DNA of 7,359 nucleotides. Origin: Chloroflexota bacterium. GTDB lineage: Bacteria; Chloroflexota; Anaerolineae; Anaerolineales; JACQED01. The stretch spans positions 1 through 7,359 of the forward strand of contig JACQED010000372.1 in NCBI GenBank assembly GCA_016200785.1, given 5' to 3'. The notes beneath the pieces are model-generated. The model made no database searches, had not been told where the DNA came from, and saw only the letters and a list, made by a program, of their open reading frames with translations. This document shows positions 1-6,019 of this stretch, piece after piece. A program made the position numbers and the translations under genes. Positions within the stretch are counted from its first letter, which is position 1; every line of letters starts with the position of its first letter.

Positions 1-87
1 CAGGATGCCGGTGTAGGCCCACACCAACCCGCCGCCTGCCGCCGTCTTTACCACGCCGTCGGCGCCACCAACCTCAGTCGCACTCAA
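1..87 (-). CDS. Probable 5' end of an unidentified gene, cut by the window edge
   Basis: A minus-strand frame is open from a TTG codon at 85-87 to the window edge, giving 29 residues (reading TTG as Met): MSATEVGGADGVV, then KTAAGGG and LVWAYTGIL. A GGAG lies 10 nt upstream of the TTG on the minus strand (in the CTCC around 98-101). It follows the acyltransferase gene with a 48-nt gap in the same direction, which fits continuation of the same gene series. The end of the visible part is hydrophobic and could begin a membrane segment. I do not recognise the protein. The start is uncertain, because an in-frame GTG also exists within the frame. Two plus-strand frames are also open here, so the assignment rests mainly on context. 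Confidence 0.4.
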   Translation of the reverse strand, partial: MSATEVGGADGVVKTAAGGGLVWAYTGIL

Positions 88-95
88 TGTCGCTC

Positions 96-158
96 ATCTC
101 CAGTCTCCAACCTCTGACCAATCACCTCCCACATCTCACTCTCCCGCTCTCCTCACGG
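96..158. repeat. Degenerate tandem heptanucleotide array (C-rich on + strand)
   Basis: Nine consecutive 7-nt units can be laid end to end: ATCTCCA, GTCTCCA, ACCTCTG, ACCAATC, ACCTCCC, ACATCTC, ACTCTCC, CGCTCTC, CTCACGG. The shared pattern is roughly A-C/T-C-T-C-C-A. The array covers the spacer after the acyltransferase gene and enters its last codons (136-158). On the minus strand it is a purine-rich GGAG-type tract, so it may also serve as ribosome binding sequence for the gene at 1-87. The periodicity is visible but imperfect; the last two units are weak. Confidence 0.5.
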
Positions 159-1167
159 TCATTTTGTAAATGCTCGTCGGCTTGCCTCCAAACTGCAACT
201 TGTACTCCTCCTCGCCGCGCAGAAAGTCATAATACTCTCGCTTGTTTTCGATGGCCCATTGAATCAAATTGGCGAGGAGAACCCAGCCGGTCGAAATGCC
301 GCCGGAGGCCTCGGCGTCAATCGCCGAGTTGAATACCCAGACGCGCCTGTGATAGTCGAAGTTGAGATAAGCCGCCGCCTTGCGGCCATTGACTTCAAGA
401 AAGGCGAGTTGCAGCCAGCCGTTGGCCTGCGCCGCCTTCATGCCTTCGAGGAACATCTCGCGCATCTGCGGGATGAGGAAATCGTGCTTGCCCTTGCCGC
501 TGATCGACATCATCTCGATGAACGCCCCGGCCTCGGCCTCGATGTCTCTTTCCGGCCCGACGATGTACCACGTCACTTCGGTTTCGCCGCCCGCCCGGCG
601 CATTTTGCGCTTGATCTCGCGCCGCTGTTTCGCGTCGAGCGACTCGAGATAGGCATCGAAGGAATCGGGCAACTGCAGGGCCGGGCAGGTCGAGAGCGGT
701 GACTTCTCGATCTTAAGCCCGCGCTGCGCGGCTTGGGCCTCGAACCCAGTTAGAAGTGGTGACCACTCGGCCAGATTGCACAACTCGATCCGATCCCAGT
801 CGGGCGCGTCTGGCCCGCACAGCGCCTCAAGCATCGCCGCGTAAACTTCCGCCTCGCGCCCCGGCGCGATGATGAAGTCGAGATAGTCCGAGATGTCCAT
901 GTAGAACGGCGTGCCGTATCCCACGTTCCGCACGACGCGCCTGCCGTCCGACGGATCGACGTAGAGCGGCGCGATGCCGATCGCCCGTCCTGAATCTTCT
1001 CGCGCGGCCACGAGGAACAACTCGCCGATGCCGACGATGCGCCACCACAGTGAGAGCCACTCACGGCGCATGAACGGCGGGAGGGCGGGGTTTTGATCGA
1101 CGAGCGTGTTCCATTCGGAAGCGAGGGCGTCGAAGGCTGAGGGATCGCGGTAGATCGTAACTGGCAT
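136..1167 (-). CDS. GNAT-fold acyltransferase of the BioF2/CelD (Acetyltransf_6, FemAB-like) type
   Basis: The 343-residue product probably transfers an acyl or aminoacyl group in the cytoplasm; the substrate cannot be told. Members of this family occur in cell-envelope, exopolysaccharide and cellulose-related pathways. The clearest signature is the C-terminal YYDFLRGEEEYKLQFGG (residues 312-328), typical of CelD/BioF2-like GNAT domains. It is preceded by the strand/helix unit GRKAAAYLNF (261-270), RVWVFNSAID (275-284) and a basic segment LDAKQRREIKRKMRRA (177-192). The N-terminal half (WNTLVDQN, PPFMRREWLSLWW) matches the paired-domain FemAB layout. I chose the ATG at 1165-1167 because AGGAT lies 6 nt upstream (1174-1178) and the family begins near this point. 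The longer frame to 1266 would overlap the OsmC gene and add 33 unconserved residues. The gap to the OsmC stop is 23 nt, suggesting cotranscription. Confidence 0.85.
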   Translation of the reverse strand: MPVTIYRDPSAFDALASEWNTLVDQNPALPPFMRREWLSLWWRIVGIGELFLVAAREDSGRAIGIAPLYVDPSDGRRVVRNVGYGTPFYMDISDYLDFIIAPGREAEVYAAMLEALCGPDAPDWDRIELCNLAEWSPLLTGFEAQAAQRGLKIEKSPLSTCPALQLPDSFDAYLESLDAKQRREIKRKMRRAGGETEVTWYIVGPERDIEAEAGAFIEMMSISGKGKHDFLIPQMREMFLEGMKAAQANGWLQLAFLEVNGRKAAAYLNFDYHRRVWVFNSAIDAEASGGISTGWVLLANLIQWAIENKREYYDFLRGEEEYKLQFGGKPTSIYKMTVRRAGE

Positions 1168-1173
1168 CGAATT

Positions 1174-1178
1174 ATCCT
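1174..1178 (-). promoter_or_regulatory. Ribosome binding site of the acyltransferase gene
   Basis: AGGAT on the minus strand, 6 nt before the ATG at 1165-1167. It lies between the OsmC stop and this ATG and decides against the longer overlapping start at 1266. Confidence 0.6.
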
Positions 1179-1190
1179 GATCTCGTCGCT

Positions 1191-1709
1191 TTAGCCTGGC
1201 TCGGTGGCCTGCCCCCACATTGTCCGAATCTGAGGAGGTTGCGTCAGCGTCTGCATGACCACGCAATACTGCTCCGTCTTTTCGCGCAATTTGGCGAGTT
1301 GCTCCTCGGTCGCATCGGGGGCGTCAACGTCGAAGTGGACTCGTATATGCTCGAAGCCGACCGGGGCCTCTTTGGAAACGCCCAACGTTCCGCGCAGATC
1401 GAGATCACCCTCGACCGTGACTTCGATACGGTTCGTCCGAACGCCCATCGCGCCGGCGACCATCTGGCAAGTGATCTGGGCGCAGGCGGCCAATGCCCCC
1501 AGCAGAAGGTCGCCCGAACACGCCCCGCTTCCCGCCCCGCCCACGCCGCTGTGGGCCTGAGCCGCGTAGATAGCGCGCCCAATGTCCACCGAACACGACA
1601 TCGCGGAGTTGGTCCGAGCGCCGGTCGCTTTGAGCGTGATCCGCGAGGCATTCGGATCGCTTCGGTATTTTTCTTTCAGCGGCTTCTGGATTACCTTCAA
1701 GTCTTCCAT
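1191..1709 (-). CDS. OsmC family protein (Ohr/OsmC-like thiol peroxidase fold)
   Basis: A 172-residue cytoplasmic protein of the OsmC/Ohr superfamily, whose best studied members reduce organic hydroperoxides with a pair of cysteines. The conserved helix SGDLLLGALAACAQITCQ (residues 65-82) carries the first family cysteine (C76), and EQYCVVMQTL (147-156) carries the second (C149). Both are present, so peroxidase activity is possible. Extra cysteines lie at C64 and C81. It is longer than a typical OsmC protein by an N-terminal stretch (MEDLKVIQKPLKEKYRSDP). Many OsmC-like proteins of this broader class have no proven substrate, so the hydroperoxide is an inference. The ATG at 1707-1709 has GAGG 8 nt upstream. 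The gene lies 72 nt after the aldo/keto reductase stop and 23 nt before the acyltransferase, all in the same direction. Confidence 0.9.
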   Translation of the reverse strand: MEDLKVIQKPLKEKYRSDPNASRITLKATGARTNSAMSCSVDIGRAIYAAQAHSGVGGAGSGACSGDLLLGALAACAQITCQMVAGAMGVRTNRIEVTVEGDLDLRGTLGVSKEAPVGFEHIRVHFDVDAPDATEEQLAKLREKTEQYCVVMQTLTQPPQIRTMWGQATEPG

Positions 1710-1781
1710 TCGGACTGCCTCACGCCTTCTTTGTGCGCTGACTCCGGTCCGCCACTTTGAGCCTCGCCTCGCAGCTGGCTG

Positions 1782-2810
1782 TCATTGGTCATTGGGATTT
1801 GGGAGTTGGGAGTTGATTTTCATTTTCATCCACGGCGCACTGTTGTGGAAATCTGCAATAACGCTCCCCGGCGGATTGATCTCGTCGCACGCGGCGCGAT
1901 CTTCGTCGGTCAACTTCATTTCGAGCACGGGCAAAAGCTCGGTCAATTGTTCCGTCGTGCGCGGGCCGAAGACGGGAGCAGTGACTCCGGGCTGATCTTT
2001 CACCCACAGCAAGGCCAACTGTCCGGGCGTGAGGCCTCGGTCGCGGGCGATACGGGTGAACTTGTCACCGGCCTCGATGCCACGCGGGGTCACGCGCTCG
2101 GCGTAGACGCTGCCGGTCAGACGCGCCGCGCGCGAATCGGCCGGATACTCGCCGCCCGTTGGATAACGGCCTGCGAGAACGCCCTGCGCCAACGGAGCCC
2201 ACGGAAGGATGCCGATGCCGTAGCGCAGGCAGAGAGGCACGAGTTCGTTTTCGATCCGGCGGTCGAGCAGATTGTACGGCGGCTGTTCGGTGACGTAGCG
2301 GATGTAATCCCTCCGCTCGCTCACCGCCAGCGCCTCCATCACCATCCTCGCCGGATGCGTCGAGCAACCCACGTAGCGCACTTTGCCGCCGTGCACGAGA
2401 TCGGTCAGCGTGGAGAGGGTTTCTTCCACCGGGATTTCGGGCGAAGGGCGATGAATCTGATAGAGATCAATGTGGTCGGTCTGCAAGCGGCGAAGCGAGT
2501 CGTCGCAAGCCTTCAAGAGGTGGAGGCGCGAGTTGCCGGAGTCGTTCGGCCCATCGCCCGTCTTGAAGTGAACCTTTGTCGCGAGGATGATTTTGTCGCG
2601 GCGACCATCGGCCAGCGCTTTGCCCACGATGCGCTCGCTCTCGCCGGCGTTGTAACTGTTCGCCGTGTCAATGAAATTGATCCCCGCGTCGAGCGCGGCG
2701 TGGATGAGACGGATCGAATCGGCTTCGTTCGCGCCGCCGCCAAAGTTCAGCGCCCCGAGGCAGAGGGGGGAAACTTTGACGCCGGTGGAGCCGAGGGGGC
2801 GAAAGTCCAT
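1782..2810 (-). CDS. Aldo/keto reductase, NADPH-dependent oxidoreductase
   Basis: A 342-residue cytoplasmic TIM-barrel enzyme that should reduce aldehydes or ketones with NAD(P)H. The N-terminus MDFRPLGSTGVKVSPLCLGALNFGG is classic for the Tas/YajO-like AKR group. The catalytic tetrad is complete: D48 (FIDTANSYN), Y53, K79 (ILATKVHF) and H120 (DLYQIHRP). The barrel-closing GCSTHPARMV (148-157), TEQPPYNLLDRR (174-185), LPWAPLAQGVLAGRY (202-216) and the cofactor-side VFGPRTTEQLTELL (280-293) follow in the expected order. The ATG at 2808-2810 has GGAGG 4 nt upstream (2815-2819). The last residues after about K331 (INSQLPNPNDQ) are encoded by a tandem heptanucleotide array and look like repeat-derived read-through, not a conserved tail. 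The substrate is unknown. It is flanked on both sides by repeat-bearing spacers of 72 and 80 nt. Confidence 0.95.
   Translation of the reverse strand: MDFRPLGSTGVKVSPLCLGALNFGGGANEADSIRLIHAALDAGINFIDTANSYNAGESERIVGKALADGRRDKIILATKVHFKTGDGPNDSGNSRLHLLKACDDSLRRLQTDHIDLYQIHRPSPEIPVEETLSTLTDLVHGGKVRYVGCSTHPARMVMEALAVSERRDYIRYVTEQPPYNLLDRRIENELVPLCLRYGIGILPWAPLAQGVLAGRYPTGGEYPADSRAARLTGSVYAERVTPRGIEAGDKFTRIARDRGLTPGQLALLWVKDQPGVTAPVFGPRTTEQLTELLPVLEMKLTDEDRAACDEINPPGSVIADFHNSAPWMKMKINSQLPNPNDQ
1783..1817. repeat. Tandem heptanucleotide array entering the aldo/keto reductase 3' end
   Basis: Five end-to-end 7-nt units: CATTGGT, CATTGGG, ATTTGGG, AGTTGGG, AGTTGAT. The pattern is A-N-T-T-G-G-G. Read on the minus strand this is CCCAACT-like, close in style to the STRR heptamers (CCCCA-R-T) described in cyanobacteria. 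All five units lie inside the reading frame of the aldo/keto reductase and encode its last residues. Confidence 0.7.
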
Positions 2811-2814
2811 GATG

Positions 2815-2819
2815 CCTCC
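2815..2819 (-). promoter_or_regulatory. Ribosome binding site of the aldo/keto reductase gene
   Basis: GGAGG on the minus strand, 4 nt before the ATG at 2808-2810. It directly adjoins the heptad repeat array at 2823-2899. Confidence 0.7.
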
Positions 2820-2822
2820 GTT

Positions 2823-2899
2823 GACAATTGCTGATTGTTGATTGCTGAATGCCGATTGGGGAACGCCAACCAGAGATCAACAATCAGCAATCAGAAATG
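2823..2899. repeat. Inverted heptanucleotide array able to form a long hairpin
   Basis: Exactly eleven 7-nt units fill 77 nt without a phase break: GACAATT, GCTGATT, GTTGATT, GCTGAAT, GCCGATT, GGGGAAC, GCCAACC, AGAGATC, AACAATC, AGCAATC, AGAAATG. The left half follows GCTGATT; the right half is its inverse complement. Positions 2827-2842 (ATTGCTGATTGTTGAT) are perfectly complementary to 2876-2891, and a small TTGG/CCAA stem (2856-2859 with 2866-2869) caps the middle. The right arm reaches the stop codon of the DUF255 gene. There is no T-tract, so it is not a standard terminator, but the hairpin could protect or separate the transcripts of the two flanking genes. Confidence 0.75.
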
Positions 2900-4978
2900 T
2901 GTTTCGTCCAGCTGCTTTTCGAGTTCGCCCGCATCCGTCACGGGCAAGCGGCAGGCGAAGTTGAGGCAGACGGAGGCGGTCGGCTTGCCATCTCTCATCT
3001 CGCGACCAGCCATGAGCGGGATGGGCGAGGTCTCATCACGGCGGGCGAGGGCGACGACTTGAAACGGGCGATACTTGCGGAACGTCGCGTCGAGCAGAAA
3101 TTGCGTGCCGGCGTCGTTCGGGTCGCCGACGATCGCAATTTCCTTCGTCGGGCCGAGGGCGAAGGTGAGCGCGCATAGCCCTTGGGCGAAGGCGGTCGGG
3201 TGTTCGGCGAGGAGAGGCTGGATCGGGCGAAGCGCTCCTTCAGCAAGATCGGCGTAACGGCCCTCGCCGGTCAGCGCGGCGAGGCGCAGGAGAACCGTCG
3301 CCATCATCGCGTTGCCCGAGGGCACGGCGTTGTCCTGCAAACTCTTGGGGCGCGTCACGAGCGTTTCGTGGTCGTCGCTCGTGTCGAAGAAGCCGCCGTT
3401 CGGATCGGCGAAATGTTCGATGGCGCTGTCGGCCAACTCGCGGGCGGCGATGAACCAGCGAGCGTCGAACGTCGTTTCGTACAGCGCCAGCAGGCCCTCG
3501 ATAAAGTTCGCGTAATCTTCGAGATAACCATTGAGTTTGGCCCGGCCTTTGCGCCACGTGCGATAAAGTCGTCCGGCGGACGTTCGCATCTCGCGCAGAA
3601 TGAAATCGGCATTCCGCTCGGCAGTCTGGCGATACAACTCGTCCCGCAGGACTCGCGCGGCCTCGGCAAACGCGGCCAGCATCAGCCCGTTCCAGCCGGC
3701 GAGTACCTTGTCGTCGGCGCCGGGGTGGACGCGCTTCTCGCGCTCGGCCAAAAGTCTCGCCCGCGCGGCGGCGAGGCGCGCCTCCATTTCGTCCTCGGCC
3801 AAATTGTGTTTGCGGGCGAGGGTCGCGGGGTCCGAGACGAGGCTGAGGATATTGCGTCCCTCGAAGTTGCCGCGTTCCGTCACGCCGTAGGCATCCACGA
3901 ACAGCGCGGCATCGTCGCCGAGGAGGGCGCGAATCTCCGCCGGCTGCCAGATGAAGAACTTGCCCTCCTCGCCCTCCGAGTCGGCGTCCTGCGAACTATA
4001 GAAGCCGCCTGCCGGATCCGTCATCTCGCGCATCACGTACTTGAGAGTTTCTTCGACGGCACGGCGGTAATCACCATCGCCCGTGACTTGAAAGGCGTGC
4101 AGATAGACGCGAGCGAGTTGGGCGTTGTCGTAGAGCATCTTCTCAAAGTGCGGCACGAGCCACACGTTGTCGGTGGCGTAGCGGTGGAAGCCGCCGCCAA
4201 GTTGATCGTACAGACCGCCGCGCGCCATCGCCGTCAGCGTCTTCGCCGCCATTTCAAGCGCGAGCGATTCGCCGCTGCGGTGATGGTAGCGCAGAAGGAA
4301 TTCGATCGTCATCGCTTGCGGAAACTTGGGCGCGCCACCCCACCCGGCGCTGCGCCAGTCGAATTGCCGCCACGCGGACTCGACCCCCGCCTTCAAAATC
4401 CCATCACTCAATTCCATGACGTCGCCAGCACGTCGAGGCAGATCGATCGGCTGGATGTGTTGCAGAACACTCGCGCCGCCGCGCAGTACGTCGTCGCGCC
4501 GATTGTCCCACGCGTCGGCGACGCCGAGCAGGACGTTCACAAAGCCGGGCATCCCGCCGCGCGGCGTCGGCGGCCCGTATGTGCCGCCGTAGAACGGCAC
4601 GCCGTCGGGCGTGAGGAACACGCTCATCGGCCAGCCGCCCTGCCCGGTCAGCGCGACCACTGCGTTCATGTAAATGTCGTCGAGGTCGGGGCGCTCTTCG
4701 CGATCCACCTTGATGCTCACGAAGTGCTCGTTCATGATCGCGGCCACCTCGGGGTTCTCGAAAGACTCGTGGTTGAGGACGTGACACCAATGGCAGGCAG
4801 TATATCCTATGCTGAGAAACACTGGCCTGTCTTCGCGTCGCGCTTTCTCCAGTGCCTCCGATCCCCACGGATACCAGTCCACCGGGTTGTGAGCGTGCTG
4901 AAGCAGATAGGGACTGGTTTCGTGGATGAGGCGGTTCGCATACTTGGCAGATTCGGATTTGTTTTTCACTTTATTCAT
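2891..4978 (-). CDS. DUF255 thioredoxin-domain protein (YyaL / spermatogenesis-associated 20 type)
   Basis: A 695-residue cytoplasmic protein, the usual size for this widespread family of uncertain function. The N-terminal thioredoxin-fold domain shows the family block NRLIHETSPYLLQHAHNP (15-32), then VDWYPWG and the redox motif CHWCHVLNHESF (62-73; C62 and C65), DREERPDLDDIYM (92-104) and GGWPMSVFLTPDG (114-126). The rest is the (alpha/alpha)6-barrel, glycosidase-like part: PKFP (217-220), GGLYDQLGGGFHRYATD (254-270), VPHFEKMLYDNAQL (275-288), GGFYSSQDADSEGEEGKFFIW (324-344). Nothing essential is missing. The CxxC suggests thiol-disulfide chemistry, though no substrate is established. The ATG at 4976-4978 lies inside the final codons of the GIY-YIG gene (8-nt overlap), with GGGAGG 6 nt upstream, so translation is probably coupled. 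Confidence 0.95.
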   Translation of the reverse strand: MNKVKNKSESAKYANRLIHETSPYLLQHAHNPVDWYPWGSEALEKARREDRPVFLSIGYTACHWCHVLNHESFENPEVAAIMNEHFVSIKVDREERPDLDDIYMNAVVALTGQGGWPMSVFLTPDGVPFYGGTYGPPTPRGGMPGFVNVLLGVADAWDNRRDDVLRGGASVLQHIQPIDLPRRAGDVMELSDGILKAGVESAWRQFDWRSAGWGGAPKFPQAMTIEFLLRYHHRSGESLALEMAAKTLTAMARGGLYDQLGGGFHRYATDNVWLVPHFEKMLYDNAQLARVYLHAFQVTGDGDYRRAVEETLKYVMREMTDPAGGFYSSQDADSEGEEGKFFIWQPAEIRALLGDDAALFVDAYGVTERGNFEGRNILSLVSDPATLARKHNLAEDEMEARLAAARARLLAEREKRVHPGADDKVLAGWNGLMLAAFAEAARVLRDELYRQTAERNADFILREMRTSAGRLYRTWRKGRAKLNGYLEDYANFIEGLLALYETTFDARWFIAARELADSAIEHFADPNGGFFDTSDDHETLVTRPKSLQDNAVPSGNAMMATVLLRLAALTGEGRYADLAEGALRPIQPLLAEHPTAFAQGLCALTFALGPTKEIAIVGDPNDAGTQFLLDATFRKYRPFQVVALARRDETSPIPLMAGREMRDGKPTASVCLNFACRLPVTDAGELEKQLDETHF

Positions 4979-5825
4979 CCTCGTCCTCCCACGTCCAACC
5001 CTTGTGGCTTTTTCGCCGCCCCGCCATCACTTCACGCATGTGAACTGCCCCCAGATCATGTTCTCGACAGAATGCGTCTAGGTTGGTGATGGTGATCCGA
5101 TTTCCATCCGGGCTTACAAAACCGGCATACGTATTGGGCGGGCCAAGCCTCTCTCTATCATTGTCGTAAGTCCAACCCCGATGACTGTAGATCCTGCCGT
5201 GCGCAACGGCTACCATATGGGTATTGTCCAGCCCATGTTCGCGGCAAAAGGCGGCAAGATTGGTAATTGGCTCCACTCGGTGACCGTCAGGGTCGATAAA
5301 TCCGTCGTAAGTTTTCACGTAGTTTCGCTGGCGAGGACTGTTCCGATGCATCCAGCCTTTGTAAGACTTCAATTTGCTGTTTCCCATCGCCAATCTGTGC
5401 ATCGATGGATAATCCAGGCCGTGTTGGCGACAAAAGTCATAGAGATTCGTGATTATGACTTCGTTACCGTCAGGATCGGTGAAACCTTCCCAAACTTGCG
5501 CGTTCGCGTCCCCGGGCGAACCGGCAATGTCGTAGATATTGAATCCAATTTCTCTATCGGCGCACCCAGTGCCATCAATCCATAACTGTTCGGCGCTCAA
5601 CAGTTCCGACTCATCCACAAACTCTAGGATAGAGAACTCGAAGTTCTCCTCACCGTACTTATCCCATGCGCTTTGCAGGTGAGCGTTCCGATGATCGCCA
5701 CGACGCAGACTCCTGCGATGCTGGTCCCAGCGTTGGCGCAGATCGACTGCACTGCCGATGTAGATTTTCCCGTTCGCTATGCAGAGTATCTGGTACACAC
5801 CAGACGAGTGAGGTGGTATAGTCAT
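4971..5825 (-). CDS. GIY-YIG nuclease (I-TevI/Seg-like) with three C-terminal repeat modules
   Basis: A 284-residue putative DNA endonuclease. Residues 9-106 align by eye with the catalytic domain of phage T4 I-TevI: GVYQI (9-13), YIGSAVDLRQRW (22-33), GDH (43-45), NFEFSILE (61-68), AEQLWI (78-83), GFNI (94-97). The residues matching I-TevI Y6, Y17, R27, H40, E75 and N90 are all present (Y11, Y22, R32, H45, E79, N96), so it is probably active. Three copies of a roughly 45-residue module follow (112-158, 173-218, 233-277), probably DNA-binding. Its base composition differs from its neighbours: 5281-5340 has 31 G+C of 60, against 42 of 60 at 4501-4560, suggesting horizontal transfer. I chose the ATG at 5823-5825, since a TTG frame to 5873 would begin upstream of the predicted transcription start. 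The Shine-Dalgarno site is weak. Confidence 0.88.
   Translation of the reverse strand: MTIPPHSSGVYQILCIANGKIYIGSAVDLRQRWDQHRRSLRRGDHRNAHLQSAWDKYGEENFEFSILEFVDESELLSAEQLWIDGTGCADREIGFNIYDIAGSPGDANAQVWEGFTDPDGNEVIITNLYDFCRQHGLDYPSMHRLAMGNSKLKSYKGWMHRNSPRQRNYVKTYDGFIDPDGHRVEPITNLAAFCREHGLDNTHMVAVAHGRIYSHRGWTYDNDRERLGPPNTYAGFVSPDGNRITITNLDAFCREHDLGAVHMREVMAGRRKSHKGWTWEDEDE
4985..4990 (-). promoter_or_regulatory. Ribosome binding site of the DUF255 gene inside the nuclease gene
   Basis: GGGAGG on the minus strand, 6 nt before the ATG at 4976-4978. It lies in the codons for the acidic end (WEDEDE) of the GIY-YIG protein. Confidence 0.75.
4995..5492 (-). repeat. Three protein-level repeat modules of the GIY-YIG nuclease
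   Basis: Module 1 lies at 5352-5492, module 2 at 5172-5309, module 3 at 4995-5129. The shared pattern is G-F-x-x-PDG, then TNL-x-x-FC-R-x-H-x-L, a variable part with Met, V/L-x-x-G, and K/R-GW. Examples are GFTDPDG, GFIDPDG and GFVSPDG; FCRQHGL, FCREHGL and FCREHDL; YKGW, HRGW and HKGW. The layout (short strand, helix, helix, closing Gly-aromatic) resembles the helix-turn-helix repeats of intron-encoded nucleases (IENR1/NUMOD class). The DNA copies have diverged, so this is an old duplication. Confidence 0.8.
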
Positions 5826-5854
5826 CACACTCGGAAGGCCCTTAACTCGGAGTG

Positions 5855-5883
5855 ATTGTATGTGTCGACGCAAATCCGGGCAA
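5855..5883 (-). promoter_or_regulatory. Sigma70-like promoter for the nuclease and downstream genes
   Basis: On the minus strand, -35 TTGCCC (5883-5878) and -10 TACAAT (5860-5855) are separated by 17 nt. The predicted start near 5848 gives a leader of about 23 nt before the ATG at 5825. It lies downstream of the alternative TTG start at 5873, which is therefore unlikely. Confidence 0.55.
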
Positions 5884-5947
5884 CTTGCTCTGTATTCTAC
5901 CTCCGTAGCGCAATTCTGCCGAGAAGCGGTCTCCGCACCGTGGTGGG

Positions 5948-5963
5948 GGTGATCATTGTCACC
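5948..5963. promoter_or_regulatory. Short dyad in the divergent intergenic region, possible operator
   Basis: GGTGA and TCACC flank a 6-nt centre (GGTGATCATTGTCACC). An overlapping second dyad TGTCA/TGACA (5957-5961 and 5972-5976) follows. The dyad lies between the leftward promoter at 5855-5883 and the rightward TATATT box at 6008, so it could bind a regulator of either. Chance occurrence cannot be excluded. Confidence 0.25.
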
Positions 5964-6007
5964 TCAAGACATGACACGTATCAATTACCCGGCCAGGCCA
6001 TTTGAGA

Positions 6008-6013
6008 TATATT
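6008..6013 (+). promoter_or_regulatory. Candidate -10 element upstream of a structured RNA
   Basis: TATATT lies 7 nt before the base of the hairpin that begins at 6021, the distance expected for a -10 box. The -35 side (TTACCC at 5985-5990, 17-nt spacing) is weak, so the promoter is uncertain. Confidence 0.35.
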
Positions 6014-6019
6014 GACGCT

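Noticed and set aside
1168..1266. Longer N-terminus for the acyltransferase
   Set aside because: The added 33 residues overlap the OsmC gene, are low-complexity and lack a ribosome site, while the ATG at 1167 has AGGAT at good distance.
1239..1760. Plus-strand open frame of 173 codons
   Set aside because: Antisense to the OsmC gene, which has both conserved cysteines; no ribosome site or motif supports the shadow.
1785..2834. Plus-strand open frame of 349 codons
   Set aside because: Antisense to the aldo/keto reductase, which has a complete catalytic tetrad; the shadow protein shows no family features.
2823..2899. CRISPR array
   Set aside because: The units are 7 nt with no unique spacers and there are no cas genes nearby; they are contiguous tandem heptads.
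2823..2899. Rho-independent terminator for the DUF255 gene
   Set aside because: The stem is AT-rich with a long loop and no T-tract follows on the minus strand, so I list it as a repeat hairpin.
3182..5089. Plus-strand open frame of 635 codons
   Set aside because: It lies entirely opposite the DUF255 gene and the end of the nuclease gene, whose family motifs are unmistakable. It has no recognisable domain and its length follows from GC-rich codon use on the other strand.
5826..5873. TTG start giving a 300-residue nuclease
   Set aside because: The TTG has no Shine-Dalgarno site and lies upstream of the predicted transcription start; I-TevI-like proteins begin a few residues before the GIY motif, as the ATG at 5825 does.
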